Assembly (NCBI GenBank): GCA_026002835.1
Contig: BPGC01000020.1
Span: 1 to 27,208 of the forward strand
Direction: 5' to 3'
Length of the DNA: 27,208 bases
DNA from: Candidatus Nitrosocaldaceae archaeon
GTDB lineage: Archaea > Thermoproteota > Nitrososphaeria > Nitrososphaerales > Nitrosocaldaceae
A program made the translations under genes and the position numbers. Below are positions 1 to 7,658 of this stretch, one piece after another; positions within the stretch are counted from its first letter, which is position 1; each line of letters starts with the position of its first letter. The notes beneath the pieces were generated by a model that made no database searches, was not told where the DNA came from, and saw only the letters and a list, made by a program, of their open reading frames with translations.

Positions 1-16
1 TGCTTTGTAGACTAAT
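1..16 (+). repeat. Left terminal inverted repeat of the IS
   Basis: TGCTTTGTAGACTAAT; 13/16 identical to the reverse complement of 910-925, with the first eight bases perfect. It may extend leftwards beyond the window. Confidence 0.7.
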
Positions 17-45
17 ATCTTTATTGATCCTAACAACAAATAATA

Positions 46-860
46 ATGATATTAGCATATAATATAGATGAGAGATTAATAAAAAGGGGAGAGATATTAT
101 TATCATTAGATTTTGTTGATAATTATGAGCAAGAGCTAGCACTAGATGAATTAGGAAGACCATATACCAGATTACTAATAGCTATGCACAATTCTTAGCA
201 TTAATAAGATATATGTTAGATATATCAGATAATAGAAGGTTTTAGCATTAAATATATTAATACCAGAACTTAAACCAGTAGACTATTCAGAGATAAGGAA
301 GAGGCTCATGAAGATCGATTATAAGAAGTTAGATATAAAGAATGATAATATAAGCATATCATTAGACTCATCTCTAAAGTTCATAAATCATATATGCTAG
401 AAAGCATGGTATAAAGAAGCATTACATAAAGATACATTTTGCTATTAATGTTAAAACTGAGATTATAGATATGAGGATTACTAATGATGATATTCATGAA
501 AGCAGCATTAGATATGTTAAAGGATAATAATATAGATAAGATATATGCTGATGGAGCTTATGATAATATAGCATTATACAAGTTATTAGAGGATAATGGT
601 ATAGAGGCTATTATTAAACCTAGAATGAATGCTAGAGATGATAGTATTAGTAATATTAGGAATGAGAATGTTAGATGTATTAAGCAATTAGGATATAAAG
701 AATGGTCTAAGTATATGGTAAGAGATGGATAGTAGAATCAGTATTCTCTACATTTAAGAGATTATTTAATGAGTATTGTTTATCTAATAGTATGAATGGT
801 ATAGTTAAAGAGTTAAGAGCAAAGGTATGGATATACAATATGTTAGTTAGGATGGTATAA
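46..860 (+). pseudogene. Broken IS5-like DDE transposase
   Basis: Starting at ATG 46, a transposase can be followed only by changing frame repeatedly. The first fragment (IDERLIKRGEILLSLDF) stops near position 198. A second (QFLALIRYMLDISDNR) runs from about 188. A third carries PELKPVDYSEIRKR and SLDSSLKF, which looks like the first catalytic Asp region. A fourth (484-732) carries ADGAYD, the second Asp region. A last piece (RWIVESVFSTFKRLFNEY) carries the Glu region and ends with TAA at 858-860. The order and spacing of these motifs are those of IS5-type transposases of about 270 residues. At least four frameshifts or stops make it non-functional unless a helper acts in trans. The 82-codon open stretch at 484-732 is only a fragment, not a gene of its own. 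Confidence 0.8.
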
Positions 861-909
861 AAGAGAAAGTATAGATAATGAGATATTGTAATGATAATAA
901 TATGTTATA

Positions 910-925
910 ATTGATCCACAAAGCA
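910..925 (-). repeat. Right terminal inverted repeat of the IS
   Basis: ATTGATCCACAAAGCA on the + strand. It is the partner of 1-16 and lies 49 nt after the last transposase stop codon. Confidence 0.7.
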
Positions 926-945
926 ATATTTTTAATTATAAAGTA

Positions 946-1042
946 TGCAGGGGGTGGGATTTGAACCCACGAACCCCTAAGGGACGGGATCACCCATAAG
1001 ATCTTGAGTCCCGCGCAGTTAACCAGGCTTTGCTACCCCTGC
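946..1042 (-). tRNA. tRNA-Leu(CAA), with intron
   Basis: The reverse strand folds as a class II tRNA: acceptor GCAGGGG/CCCCTGC, discriminator A, 3-bp D-stem GCA/TGC with a 13-nt loop containing GG, anticodon stem CGGGA/TCCCG, a 14-nt variable arm, and T-arm GTGGG/CCCAC with loop TTCAAAT. The loop CTCAAGA gives anticodon CAA. A 12-nt intron interrupts position 37/38, so the 97-nt gene yields an 85-nt mature tRNA. CCA is not encoded. The variable arm and anticodon agree on leucine. It lies between the decayed IS and the PAC2 gene. Confidence 0.95.
991..1002 (-). other. 12-nt intron of tRNA-Leu(CAA), canonical 37/38 site
   Basis: The intron is ATCTTATGGGTG. A bulge-helix-bulge is visible: CTCA pairs with TGGG in four base pairs, flanked by 3-nt bulges AG^A and TG^A, next to the anticodon stem CGGGA/TCCCG. 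This is the classic archaeal splicing-endonuclease substrate. The tRNA-Leu(TAA) gene has a near copy. Confidence 0.88.
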
Positions 1043-1083
1043 GCTATAAAAATATTCTCTATTTAGGTAATATTAAACTAATC

Positions 1084-1845
1084 TTAACTTATATAACCGA
1101 GATCCTTACTCGGTCTAGGTTGTTGAACTTCGCTCTGCTGTTGCATCTGTTGCTCTAATGCCTTTATTATGGGTTCTGTATCCTTTACTCTCTTTTCTAG
1201 ATCTTGCATATCTACTTCAATACCAATTATATCTAGCAATGCTTTAAGAACCGCTTGTGATGCACTTGCATCTATTACATACCCAGATGTCTCACCTAAT
1301 AGACATATACCCTTATTGCCTCTAAGTTTTGCCAAACCTATTATTATTCCATTCATGCCAGTAACACTCCCACTATCCATAACCTCCAAACCTCTTCTCT
1401 TCAAGTCGGCAACTAATTCTTTATCAGTAGCAGCTGCATATACCTTTGGTTTATTAACAAATACACCAGTTATATATGCTGCAAGAGTAAATACCATATC
1501 TATATCAGACTTTATTATATCAAATATGGTATCTGCTAGTTGATATTCAGCATCTGGTAGTATAGGCTGAGAATCTCCAGTTAGTAGTAATAGATCCTTC
1601 TCATCTCTCCTGCAATAGTATAGGCTATTCTTCATCAATTCTATAGTGCCATCGTTCTTTATAACAACTTGTGGAGGTAATGCTGATGAGTATATATCTG
1701 CTATTAATTCTGCATCAAGTTCTTGGATTAAATGATCTATTGCTAATTTACCAACATATCCACTTCCAGGAAAACCACATATAAGCAATGCATTCTTCAA
1801 TTTTGGAATCTCTTTATGATATACAACATGTATATTATTCATCAT
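1084..1845 (-). CDS. PAC2 family protein (proteasome assembly chaperone-like)
   Basis: The 253-residue product contains, near residues 20-40, the Gly-rich segment ICGFPGSGYVGKLA typical of archaeal PAC2/COG2047 proteins, and later the GIIIGLAKLRG and LLGETSGY segments of the same family. Eukaryotic PAC2 proteins help assemble proteasome alpha rings. In archaea the role is presumed similar but not proven, and some members may be carboligase-like. The last 30 residues are Gln-rich and probably disordered. It is transcribed towards tRNA-Leu and divergently from S25e across a 120-nt gap. Two consecutive Met codons make the start uncertain by one residue. Family assignment is firm; function is inferred. 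Confidence 0.85.
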   Translation of the reverse strand: MMNNIHVVYHKEIPKLKNALLICGFPGSGYVGKLAIDHLIQELDAELIADIYSSALPPQVVIKNDGTIELMKNSLYYCRRDEKDLLLLTGDSQPILPDAEYQLADTIFDIIKSDIDMVFTLAAYITGVFVNKPKVYAAATDKELVADLKRRGLEVMDSGSVTGMNGIIIGLAKLRGNKGICLLGETSGYVIDASASQAVLKALLDIIGIEVDMQDLEKRVKDTEPIIKALEQQMQQQSEVQQPRPSKDLGYIS

Positions 1846-1937
1846 TGCTCCTTTGTATAATAGGAATTTAAATGTTTAAATGTAGGTTTGTAAACGATCA
1901 TTTCATTAATGCATATACAAGTGTATCTCAGCAACCT

Positions 1938-1947
1938 TTAATAATAA
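1938..1947 (+). promoter_or_regulatory. TATA-like box for the S25e gene
   Basis: The stretch TTTAATAATA lies about 24 nt before the ATG at 1966, the spacing expected for a leaderless archaeal mRNA. The rest of the 120-nt gap to the PAC2 start (1846-1965) is A/T-rich and shows nothing else distinctive. Confidence 0.45.
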
Positions 1948-1965
1948 TTCATAAAGAGATACCTT

Positions 1966-2232
1966 ATGAGTAGTAAGAAAGGCAAGAAGGATAAAGGCGG
2001 TGCAGAAAGTAAGAAGCAAGAAAAGGCTAAGCTATCAGTATTTCTTGAAGAAAAGATTGGTATGAAGACTATAGCAAATATGAAAGCAATAACTCCACAA
2101 GAACTAGCTAGAAACGCTGGAGTAAAGATATCAGTAGCAAACGTATTCATTAAATCATTAGAGAGTAAAGGTATTGTCAAATGCGTTGGAGGTTACAGCG
2201 GTCATAAGGTATATCAATTAGTAAAATCCTAA
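1966..2232 (+). CDS. rps25e: Small ribosomal subunit protein S25e (eS25)
   Basis: This 88-residue protein has a Lys-rich N-terminal tail (residues 1-22) followed by the winged-helix body of eS25, recognisable from ITPQELARNAGVKISVAN and the C-terminal GGYSGHKVYQLV. It belongs to the 30S subunit. S25e occurs in TACK archaea and eukaryotes and is missing from most Euryarchaeota, which helps place the organism. Its stop codon overlaps that of the convergent cyclophilin-like gene by four bases. A TATA-like box sits at leaderless distance. Confidence 0.93.
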   Translation: MSSKKGKKDKGGAESKKQEKAKLSVFLEEKIGMKTIANMKAITPQELARNAGVKISVANVFIKSLESKGIVKCVGGYSGHKVYQLVKS

Positions 2233-2600
2233 CTTTTTATGATCATAATATCTCCCATAGATGCTTTTTCTAATACTTCTATATTTGATATTACTCTTCC
2301 CACAGGATTAAATCCCTTCATACTTACATCTTTCTTAAATATACATATTGCATTATTTGCTACCATGAATGCTATATCTCCTCGTTTAAATGAATCTCGC
2401 TGCTTCTCTGCTCCTATAGATAGGTTAGTTACCAAACCAACATATTCATCTTCAACTAATACCCTTCCTTCTAGTGGTAATGCTCTTAGTATAGAGCCAA
2501 CAGTTAATGGTGCTAGATGTCTTATAAATTCGCATTCACAAGAGCCTTTCCCTCTCAATTCTATAATACCTTTAATCCTAGATACAGAACCAGCTGACAT
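2229..2600 (-). CDS. Cyclophilin-like fold protein (DUF369/TM1367-type)
   Basis: The 123-residue product matches the small cyclophilin-like family (Pfam Cyclophil_like) in order of motifs: ILRALPLEGRVLVEDEYVG, then KRGDIAFMVANNAICIFKK, then the C-terminal NPVGRVISNIEVL segment. Family members share the cyclophilin beta-barrel but generally lack proven peptidyl-prolyl isomerase activity, and the cellular role is unknown. In place of the usual GDIAYWPPGNAFCIFFG this protein has GDIAFMVANNAICIFKK, so the conserved loop is somewhat diverged. It ends four bases inside the S25e gene on the opposite strand and is divergent from rpoK. Confidence 0.75.
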   Translation of the reverse strand: MSAGSVSRIKGIIELRGKGSCECEFIRHLAPLTVGSILRALPLEGRVLVEDEYVGLVTNLSIGAEKQRDSFKRGDIAFMVANNAICIFKKDVSMKGFNPVGRVISNIEVLEKASMGDIMIIKS

Positions 2601-2644
2601 AATCTAATGATTAATATATAGGTATTAATATGCTATTCGCAACG

Positions 2645-2653
2645 TTTATTTTA
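2645..2653 (+). promoter_or_regulatory. TATA-like box for rpoK
   Basis: TTTATTTTA lies about 25 nt upstream of the ATG at 2673. If it is used, transcription would begin at or next to that codon. Confidence 0.35.
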
Positions 2654-2672
2654 CTTACTATAGTTTGAGTAT

Positions 2673-3113
2673 ATGTTATTGGCATCAGAGGATAGTATCA
2701 AGATGGCATCGGATGATAATACTAATGATAATCAGATTGAAGAGAAGAAGAGATCTGTGACTGTTGCTGAAGTAGCAGAGGTTACAGAGTATGTTGAGGT
2801 TAAAGAGAGTATAAGAGGAGTTAGTAAAGAAGAGATCGAAGAAGAGATGAGAGAAGTCAAACCTAGAGAAGGAAGGTTAGTTATCATAGGCCCTCCTAAA
2901 TTGACTCGATTTGAGAGGGCTAGGATAGTAGGAGCTAGAGCATTACAATTATCTTTAGGAGCTCCACCTCTAGTTGTTGTTAGAAGTGATATAAACGATT
3001 CAATTAAGCTTGCAGAGTATGAGTTGGAGCAAAAAGCATTACCAATCTCTGTAAGAAGAGTTTTGCCAGATGGCAAGTATCAGAACATACCTATAATATG
3101 GCTATTAGATTAA
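2673..3113 (+). CDS. rpoK: DNA-directed RNA polymerase subunit K (Rpo6)
   Basis: Residues 77-99 ([20 protein letters not shown] and following) are the diagnostic core of archaeal RpoK and eukaryotic Rpb6, which braces the polymerase clamp and assembly. The C-terminus [11 protein letters not shown] is also typical. The product is 146 residues (136 if the ATG at 2703 is used), longer than the roughly 60-100 of many archaeal RpoK proteins. The extra part is an acidic, Glu/Val-rich N-terminal tail (residues 1-68) of unknown role. The TATA position favours the start at 2673. It is convergent with the HTH gene. Confidence 0.93.
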   Translation: MLLASEDSIKMASDDNTNDNQIEEKKRSVTVAEVAEVTEYVEVKESIRGVSKEEIEEEMREVKPREGRLVIIGPPKLTRFERARIVGARALQLSLGAPPLVVVRSDINDSIKLAEYELEQKALPISVRRVLPDGKYQNIPIIWLLD

Positions 3114-3135
3114 AATTCCATTTTATTTTAAAATA

Positions 3136-3549
3136 TTAGTTATCGTTATTCTTTATGAGAGTGCTTTCGCAAGCCTTGCATGCTTCTTCATCGATATCTT
3201 TCTCTAGTGTATGATGAACATCACATATTATATAACTCTGTCTTAAGTAATTGAATAATCCTATATATTTTGCCATCGTTGATGCTCTGAAAGAACTGTT
3301 CTTAGCTATTTCATTGGTTATATCATCTATTATCCTTTTAACCTCTGGGATCTCATTCAATTTGTTAACAAGTTGAGTATCACCTCTAGTACCTCGAACA
3401 TAATTACTTACAGCTGCTTGTGTTACACCTAGTATCTTTGCTATTTTGTCTTCCTTCATGCCATGCTCATTAGCTAACTTTCTTGCTATTATTACCCTTA
3501 CAGCTGGTATCAACGATCTAGATTCTATCTCTGATGGAAGCAGCATCAA
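3136..3549 (-). CDS. HTH transcriptional regulator with Cys/His tail (COG2522-type)
   Basis: The 137-residue protein has an N-terminal helix-turn-helix. EDKIAKILGVTQAAVSNYVR (residues 33-52) is a clear recognition-helix motif of the XRE-like archaeal family. The middle is helical. The tail carries C109, H112/H113, C124 and C127, arranged as a small metal or Fe-S binding site, as in related archaeal predicted regulators. It may sense metal or redox state, but this is inferred. The target is unknown; the gene stands between rpoK and L13e, 53 nt downstream of the latter on the same strand, and could be co-transcribed with it. Confidence 0.78.
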   Translation of the reverse strand: MMLLPSEIESRSLIPAVRVIIARKLANEHGMKEDKIAKILGVTQAAVSNYVRGTRGDTQLVNKLNEIPEVKRIIDDITNEIAKNSSFRASTMAKYIGLFNYLRQSYIICDVHHTLEKDIDEEACKACESTLIKNNDN

Positions 3550-3602
3550 TCTAGATACAGATTCAATTTATATAAATATTATCCATGCTTATATAAGCTA
3601 TA

Positions 3603-3800
3603 TTATTGCATATTCAATAGCTTCTTTAGCCTCTCTATATTGAAATCATGAACGCTTTTCCTAAATTTATCTATAGGAATCTTTTTACTCTTTGCTTTAT
3701 AAAGATCCAATCCTACTGCTCTTAATTCGCCTAATGAATAACCTCTACCTTCTCTTAACTTCTCCTTTAATCCTAATCTTCTCTTAACTAGAGGTTTCAT
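3603..3800 (-). CDS. rpl13e: Large ribosomal subunit protein L13e (eL13)
   Basis: A 65-residue basic protein with the L13e signature GRGYSLGELRAVGLD near residues 18-32, followed by KSKKIPIDKFRKS. It is the short archaeal form of eL13, part of the 50S subunit. L13e is found in TACK archaea and not in Euryarchaeota, supporting the taxonomic inference. It precedes the HTH gene on the same strand; the gap upstream to the small membrane protein is 86 nt. Confidence 0.92.
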   Translation of the reverse strand: MKPLVKRRLGLKEKLREGRGYSLGELRAVGLDLYKAKSKKIPIDKFRKSVHDFNIERLKKLLNMQ

Positions 3801-3886
3801 ATATCAACTATCTTCTTGCTTTATTATAAATATTATACTTATCTGGAAAGAGTAGATCTCCTAAATATATCATGTTAACATAAATA

Positions 3887-4114
3887 TTAATGAGAAAGTG
3901 TATGAGATTTTATCTTTAACATAATACCAAATATACTTATTATAATAGATGCTATTAATAGTTCGAAGAATGGAAAGTTATAGAAATTATATCCAGTAGC
4001 ACATATACCTTCTGAAGAGTATAAACAAGTACCTTCTATTGATAATATAAGATGAATTGCTATGGTTAATGATAATATTATCAAGCCTACACTGAATATT
4101 ATCAAGCCTATCAT
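3887..4114 (-). CDS. Small two-helix membrane protein coupled to smc
   Basis: I do not recognise this 75-residue protein. It has two predicted membrane helices (about residues 2-25 and 48-67) joined by a short loop holding two cysteines (C30 and C38) and aromatic residues. The tail KIKSHTLSH is basic and probably cytoplasmic, which would put the cysteine loop outside, where a disulfide is possible. Its ATG overlaps the stop codon of smc (4-base overlap), so it is probably translated by coupling from the smc mRNA. That linkage is the only clue to function. Confidence 0.65.
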   Translation of the reverse strand: MIGLIIFSVGLIILSLTIAIHLILSIEGTCLYSSEGICATGYNFYNFPFFELLIASIIISIFGIMLKIKSHTLSH

Positions 4115-7100
4115 TTAGTTACCTCTACTCTACTTCTATACTTTATAACATTAGATACACCATTCCTAGCATATACCCCATATACAAGATTGGCATTTGC
4201 TACTATCATATCTTTTAGGCTAACAACGATCATCTGACTAACCTTTGATCTCTCTAATAATATCTTTAACAATCTCTCAGTATTCTGTGCATCAAGGTGA
4301 GCATCTACCTCATCAAATAGATAGTAAGGTGATGGTTTGAGAGATTGCAATGCTAGAAGGAATGTTATAGCAGCTATAGTCTTCTCTCCTCCAGATAATG
4401 AAGTACTCTCCCTTGCTGGTTTGTTAGGAAATTGTATCATTAATGCTAAACCGCTCTCAAATATATTATCTGGATCTTCTATCTCTAACCAAGCAGAACC
4501 TAGATTGTCTGTCATAGTAGCAAAGATATGCCTGATATCCTTATCTATCTTCTCAAACGATTCCATGAATATCTTCTTCTTCTCATTATCTATACTTTCT
4601 ATGAACCTAACGATAGAGTTCCTCTCCTCTTCTAATTGATTCCTTCTCTCTGACATGCCTCTGTAACCTTCTATCAATTGCTTGTAACTCTTATCTGCTA
4701 ACTGATTGATTGTATTCTTTATACTATCATACTCTTTTGTTAATTCCTTTAAGATTATATCAACTTCGATATCTTTCTCAACCAATTCATTATAACCTAG
4801 ATTCGTTAACTCTTCTTGCATCTTTGTTTCATTATTGATTAGATCATTAATCTCTTTCTTACTTATCGCTAGATCCTTCTCTATTACTGATAATTGTCTA
4901 TTATACCTCTTCTCTTCCTCGCTCTTTATCTTTATCTTCTCATCATACTCTTTAAGCAATGTTACTGCATTTGCAGATGTATTAATCATCTCTTGCTCTA
5001 TATCTCTAGCCTTTTTCAGTTCTTCCTCTACTATCTTTAATTCATTAGAAGCGTTAATTATTATACTTCTTCTATCTCTAGCCTCTTTCTTTAATCTATC
5101 CAACTCTTTATTTATATCATCTATCCTCTTCTTTGAGTTATTGAATGATAGGTTGCTCGATGATAGTTGAGTTATAATCTTTCTCTTCTCTTCTTCTATT
5201 GCATCAAGTTCATTACTTAATTTAGATTTTGTAGAGTTGATCTCATCTAACTTCTTGATGATCACATATTTATCTATAGCATTCAATTCATTCTTTATCT
5301 TCTCAATCTCTTCAGTAAGCATCTTCTCTTTCTCATTAAGATCATTAAGATCATTAACCATATTCTTCCTAGTTGTCATATATTCCTCAACCTTTCTTCT
5401 AAGGTTATCGATGTTATTCTTGTATCTGAGAAGCTGTTCTTTCGTTGTATTTATCTGAGCAGTTATATCATTTACAATTGTTTGCATCTCAATACTCTTA
5501 TTCCTACTTTCCTCTAATCTATTGTCAATACTCTTAAGTTGTTCTTTTTTGAGAGTTACCAATTCATCTAGTTTAGATAAAACATCTTTCAGATCATCTA
5601 TAGATCTGCTTAATAAGATCATCTTTGTTAAATCCTTCAACTTGTTTGTTTGGCTTAGTTTTATTGATGAAAGGTTCGCTGTGAATACTTCTCCATCTAA
5701 TGTTACTGCATTATATCCTTTCTCTGCTATCTTTCTAGCCTCAGATGATGAATCTACTATATAAGCATCTAGGATAAAATCTGCTAGTTTCTTATAGTCT
5801 GTATAAACAATCTCAGATAGTTTGCCTTTTCTATCAAACTCAAACTTGTTTATAATATCCAATGGTATTACTTTAACTCGTTCCAAATTAGCAATTTTAC
5901 TTTCCTCAATAATAGTTAAAGCATCGTTTATTGTATTGACAACTATAGCATTTAACCACTCGTTTGCTATAGCTATTATAGCCTTTGTATATTTTCTGTC
6001 ATACCTTATAAGATCTTTAACTACTCCTAATATCCTAGGATCCTTATCTTTTAGTAACATAGCAATAGAATACTCTTCAGCATTAACATCTTTTGATGCT
6101 GACAATCTTGCATCATATTTTGCTGTTATCTTCATAGCATTCTCTAATACATCTAATGCCTCATCTATATATTGAGACAATTTACTCTTCCTCTCCGTTA
6201 ATCTTTCTATATCGTCTTTTATATTAGATAGATCTTCATCTCTTTTATCCTTTATACCTTCTAATTGCTTCAGATTATCCTCTAGCCTATTTACCTCTTT
6301 ACTCAAATTTTCGAGTTTAATTGTATTGGAATTTATATTCTCATCTAAAACCTTCAAGCGTTCAGAAATTTCTGCTAATCTGGATTTTATATTAGTATAT
6401 AACCCTTCTTTATCTCTAAGAGCAGAGTTTAATCTATTCTCTTTGGTGTTTAATTCTGACAACTCTTTATTTAATTGATCTAAATTCTCGTTTAACTTGC
6501 TTATATTATTATTTATATTATTCTTCTTTTCATCTAACAATCTTTCTTCTTCTTCAATTCTCTTAATCTCTACTTCCAATCTTGCTATTTTCTGCTTTAA
6601 CTCTTCCTTCTCTTTGATTAATGATGGTATAGCATTACCAATAACATTTATTCTCTGCTCACTAGCATTCTTTGTAGCCTTTAATTGTTCTAACCTTACT
6701 ATTAGATTCGAGATCTTTGTATTTATCTCTGCTTTATTCTTGGTGCTTCTATCTACTTCTTGCATTATCTTCGCCCTTTCTCTTTCCAATTCTTCTAATT
6801 CCATCCTAACTTTATCGAATTCTTTGCTTAACTCTTCTCCTTCTCTACTCTTCTCTTCTATCAGTTTATTAAGTTCATTTATCCTTGCTCTATATCGTTT
6901 TATTGTATTTGATATTCTGATCGCATTTAATCTCTTGATCTCTTTCTCTAGATAATGGAATCGCATCTGATTATTTCTTTCTAACTCTAACTCATCTATC
7001 CTCTTCCTTATCTCTCCCATCCTCGCTAATGCTATCTCTAACTTTCTATCAGCCTCGCTTAACTGTTTCATAGCCTCTTCTTTCTTCTTATCAAAATATG

Positions 7101-7605
7101 ATAAACCTATGATATCTTCTAATATCCTTCTCCTCTCTTCAGCATTGAGTTCTGCTATTCGCATAATCATACCTTGCTGAACATTATTCAATTTGTTAGG
7201 AGATGCAAATGCTACCTCAAGAAGATCGGTTATTGTAGATTTTGATACATGTTTACCATTTAATAGATATATGCTATCTCCATCTAATGGCATCTCTCTT
7301 GTTATAGTTACTGTATTAGAATCAATAGGGATGCCTCTATCGGTATTATCAAAAGTTACACTAACTCTAACTCTCTTACTTCTAGAATCATTAGCATTAT
7401 CATGTAATAAAGAATGTAATCTATCTACTCTCAATGTTTTTGGACTGTTCTCTCCTAGAGCAAATGCTATAGCATCTAGTATATTGCTTTTACCAGAACC
7501 ATTAGGACCAGTTATACATACCAAACCTTCCTCCAAATTTATAACTTTATTAGTAAAGCCAAATGATTTAAATCCATATATCTCAACCTTCTTGATATAA
7601 ACCAT
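4111..7605 (-). CDS. smc: Chromosome segregation protein SMC
   Basis: The 1164-residue length and architecture are canonical. The N-terminal ATPase half has Walker A GPNGSGKS (33-40). Two long Glu/Lys-rich coiled coils (about 170-490 and 680-1030) flank a hinge domain (about 500-670, with GVVKDLIR and VTLDGEVF). The C-terminal ATPase half carries signature LSGGE (1070-1074) and Walker B YYLFDE (1094-1099). SMC dimers organise and separate chromosomes together with ScpA/ScpB kleisin partners, which are not in this window. A full-length SMC is normal for Thaumarchaeota-like and Euryarchaeal lineages and unusual in Crenarchaeota. The gene is divergent from the methyltransferase gene with a shared A/T box. 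Confidence 0.96.
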   Translation of the reverse strand: MVYIKKVEIYGFKSFGFTNKVINLEEGLVCITGPNGSGKSNILDAIAFALGENSPKTLRVDRLHSLLHDNANDSRSKRVRVSVTFDNTDRGIPIDSNTVTITREMPLDGDSIYLLNGKHVSKSTITDLLEVAFASPNKLNNVQQGMIMRIAELNAEERRRILEDIIGLSYFDKKKEEAMKQLSEADRKLEIALARMGEIRKRIDELELERNNQMRFHYLEKEIKRLNAIRISNTIKRYRARINELNKLIEEKSREGEELSKEFDKVRMELEELERERAKIMQEVDRSTKNKAEINTKISNLIVRLEQLKATKNASEQRINVIGNAIPSLIKEKEELKQKIARLEVEIKRIEEEERLLDEKKNNINNNISKLNENLDQLNKELSELNTKENRLNSALRDKEGLYTNIKSRLAEISERLKVLDENINSNTIKLENLSKEVNRLEDNLKQLEGIKDKRDEDLSNIKDDIERLTERKSKLSQYIDEALDVLENAMKITAKYDARLSASKDVNAEEYSIAMLLKDKDPRILGVVKDLIRYDRKYTKAIIAIANEWLNAIVVNTINDALTIIEESKIANLERVKVIPLDIINKFEFDRKGKLSEIVYTDYKKLADFILDAYIVDSSSEARKIAEKGYNAVTLDGEVFTANLSSIKLSQTNKLKDLTKMILLSRSIDDLKDVLSKLDELVTLKKEQLKSIDNRLEESRNKSIEMQTIVNDITAQINTTKEQLLRYKNNIDNLRRKVEEYMTTRKNMVNDLNDLNEKEKMLTEEIEKIKNELNAIDKYVIIKKLDEINSTKSKLSNELDAIEEEKRKIITQLSSSNLSFNNSKKRIDDINKELDRLKKEARDRRSIIINASNELKIVEEELKKARDIEQEMINTSANAVTLLKEYDEKIKIKSEEEKRYNRQLSVIEKDLAISKKEINDLINNETKMQEELTNLGYNELVEKDIEVDIILKELTKEYDSIKNTINQLADKSYKQLIEGYRGMSERRNQLEEERNSIVRFIESIDNEKKKIFMESFEKIDKDIRHIFATMTDNLGSAWLEIEDPDNIFESGLALMIQFPNKPARESTSLSGGEKTIAAITFLLALQSLKPSPYYLFDEVDAHLDAQNTERLLKILLERSKVSQMIVVSLKDMIVANANLVYGVYARNGVSNVIKYRSRVEVTK

Positions 7606-7628
7606 CTTTAATAATTATGGATAATAAC

Positions 7629-7639
7629 TATTTAATATT
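7629..7639. promoter_or_regulatory. A/T box possibly shared by smc and the methyltransferase gene
   Basis: TATTTAATATT is nearly symmetrical. Its centre (about 7634) lies 29 nt upstream of the smc ATG (7605, minus strand) and 25 nt upstream of the ATG at 7659 on the plus strand. It could serve as TATA box for two leaderless mRNAs in opposite directions. This spacing is also why 7659 rather than 7617 was chosen as the methyltransferase start. Confidence 0.4.
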
Positions 7640-7658
7640 TCTGAATTGTATCAAGTAT

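Larger units (their letters stand above)
1..925 (+). mobile_element. Decayed IS element (IS5-like, DDE transposase)
   Basis: The two ends form an imperfect terminal inverted repeat. Bases 1-16 (TGCTTTGTAGACTAAT) match the reverse complement of 910-925 (TGCTTTGTGGATCAAT) at 13 of 16 positions. Between them lies a broken transposase gene covering nearly the whole length, so the element seems complete in extent but inactive. The window starts at or just inside the left end, so neither the exact border nor a target-site duplication can be checked. The right end lies 20 nt from the 3' end of tRNA-Leu(CAA). Assignment to the IS5 superfamily rests on the transposase remnants and is moderately sure. 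Confidence 0.75.

Noticed and set aside
484..732. An 82-codon open frame that could be called a small gene.
   Set aside because: It is one fragment of the broken IS transposase; the motifs before and after it lie in other frames of the same element.
4337..7600. Several plus-strand open frames of 70-150 codons antisense to smc.
   Set aside because: They are Leu/Ser/Ile/Phe-rich mirror products of the Lys/Glu/Asn-rich coiled-coil codons, without family similarity.
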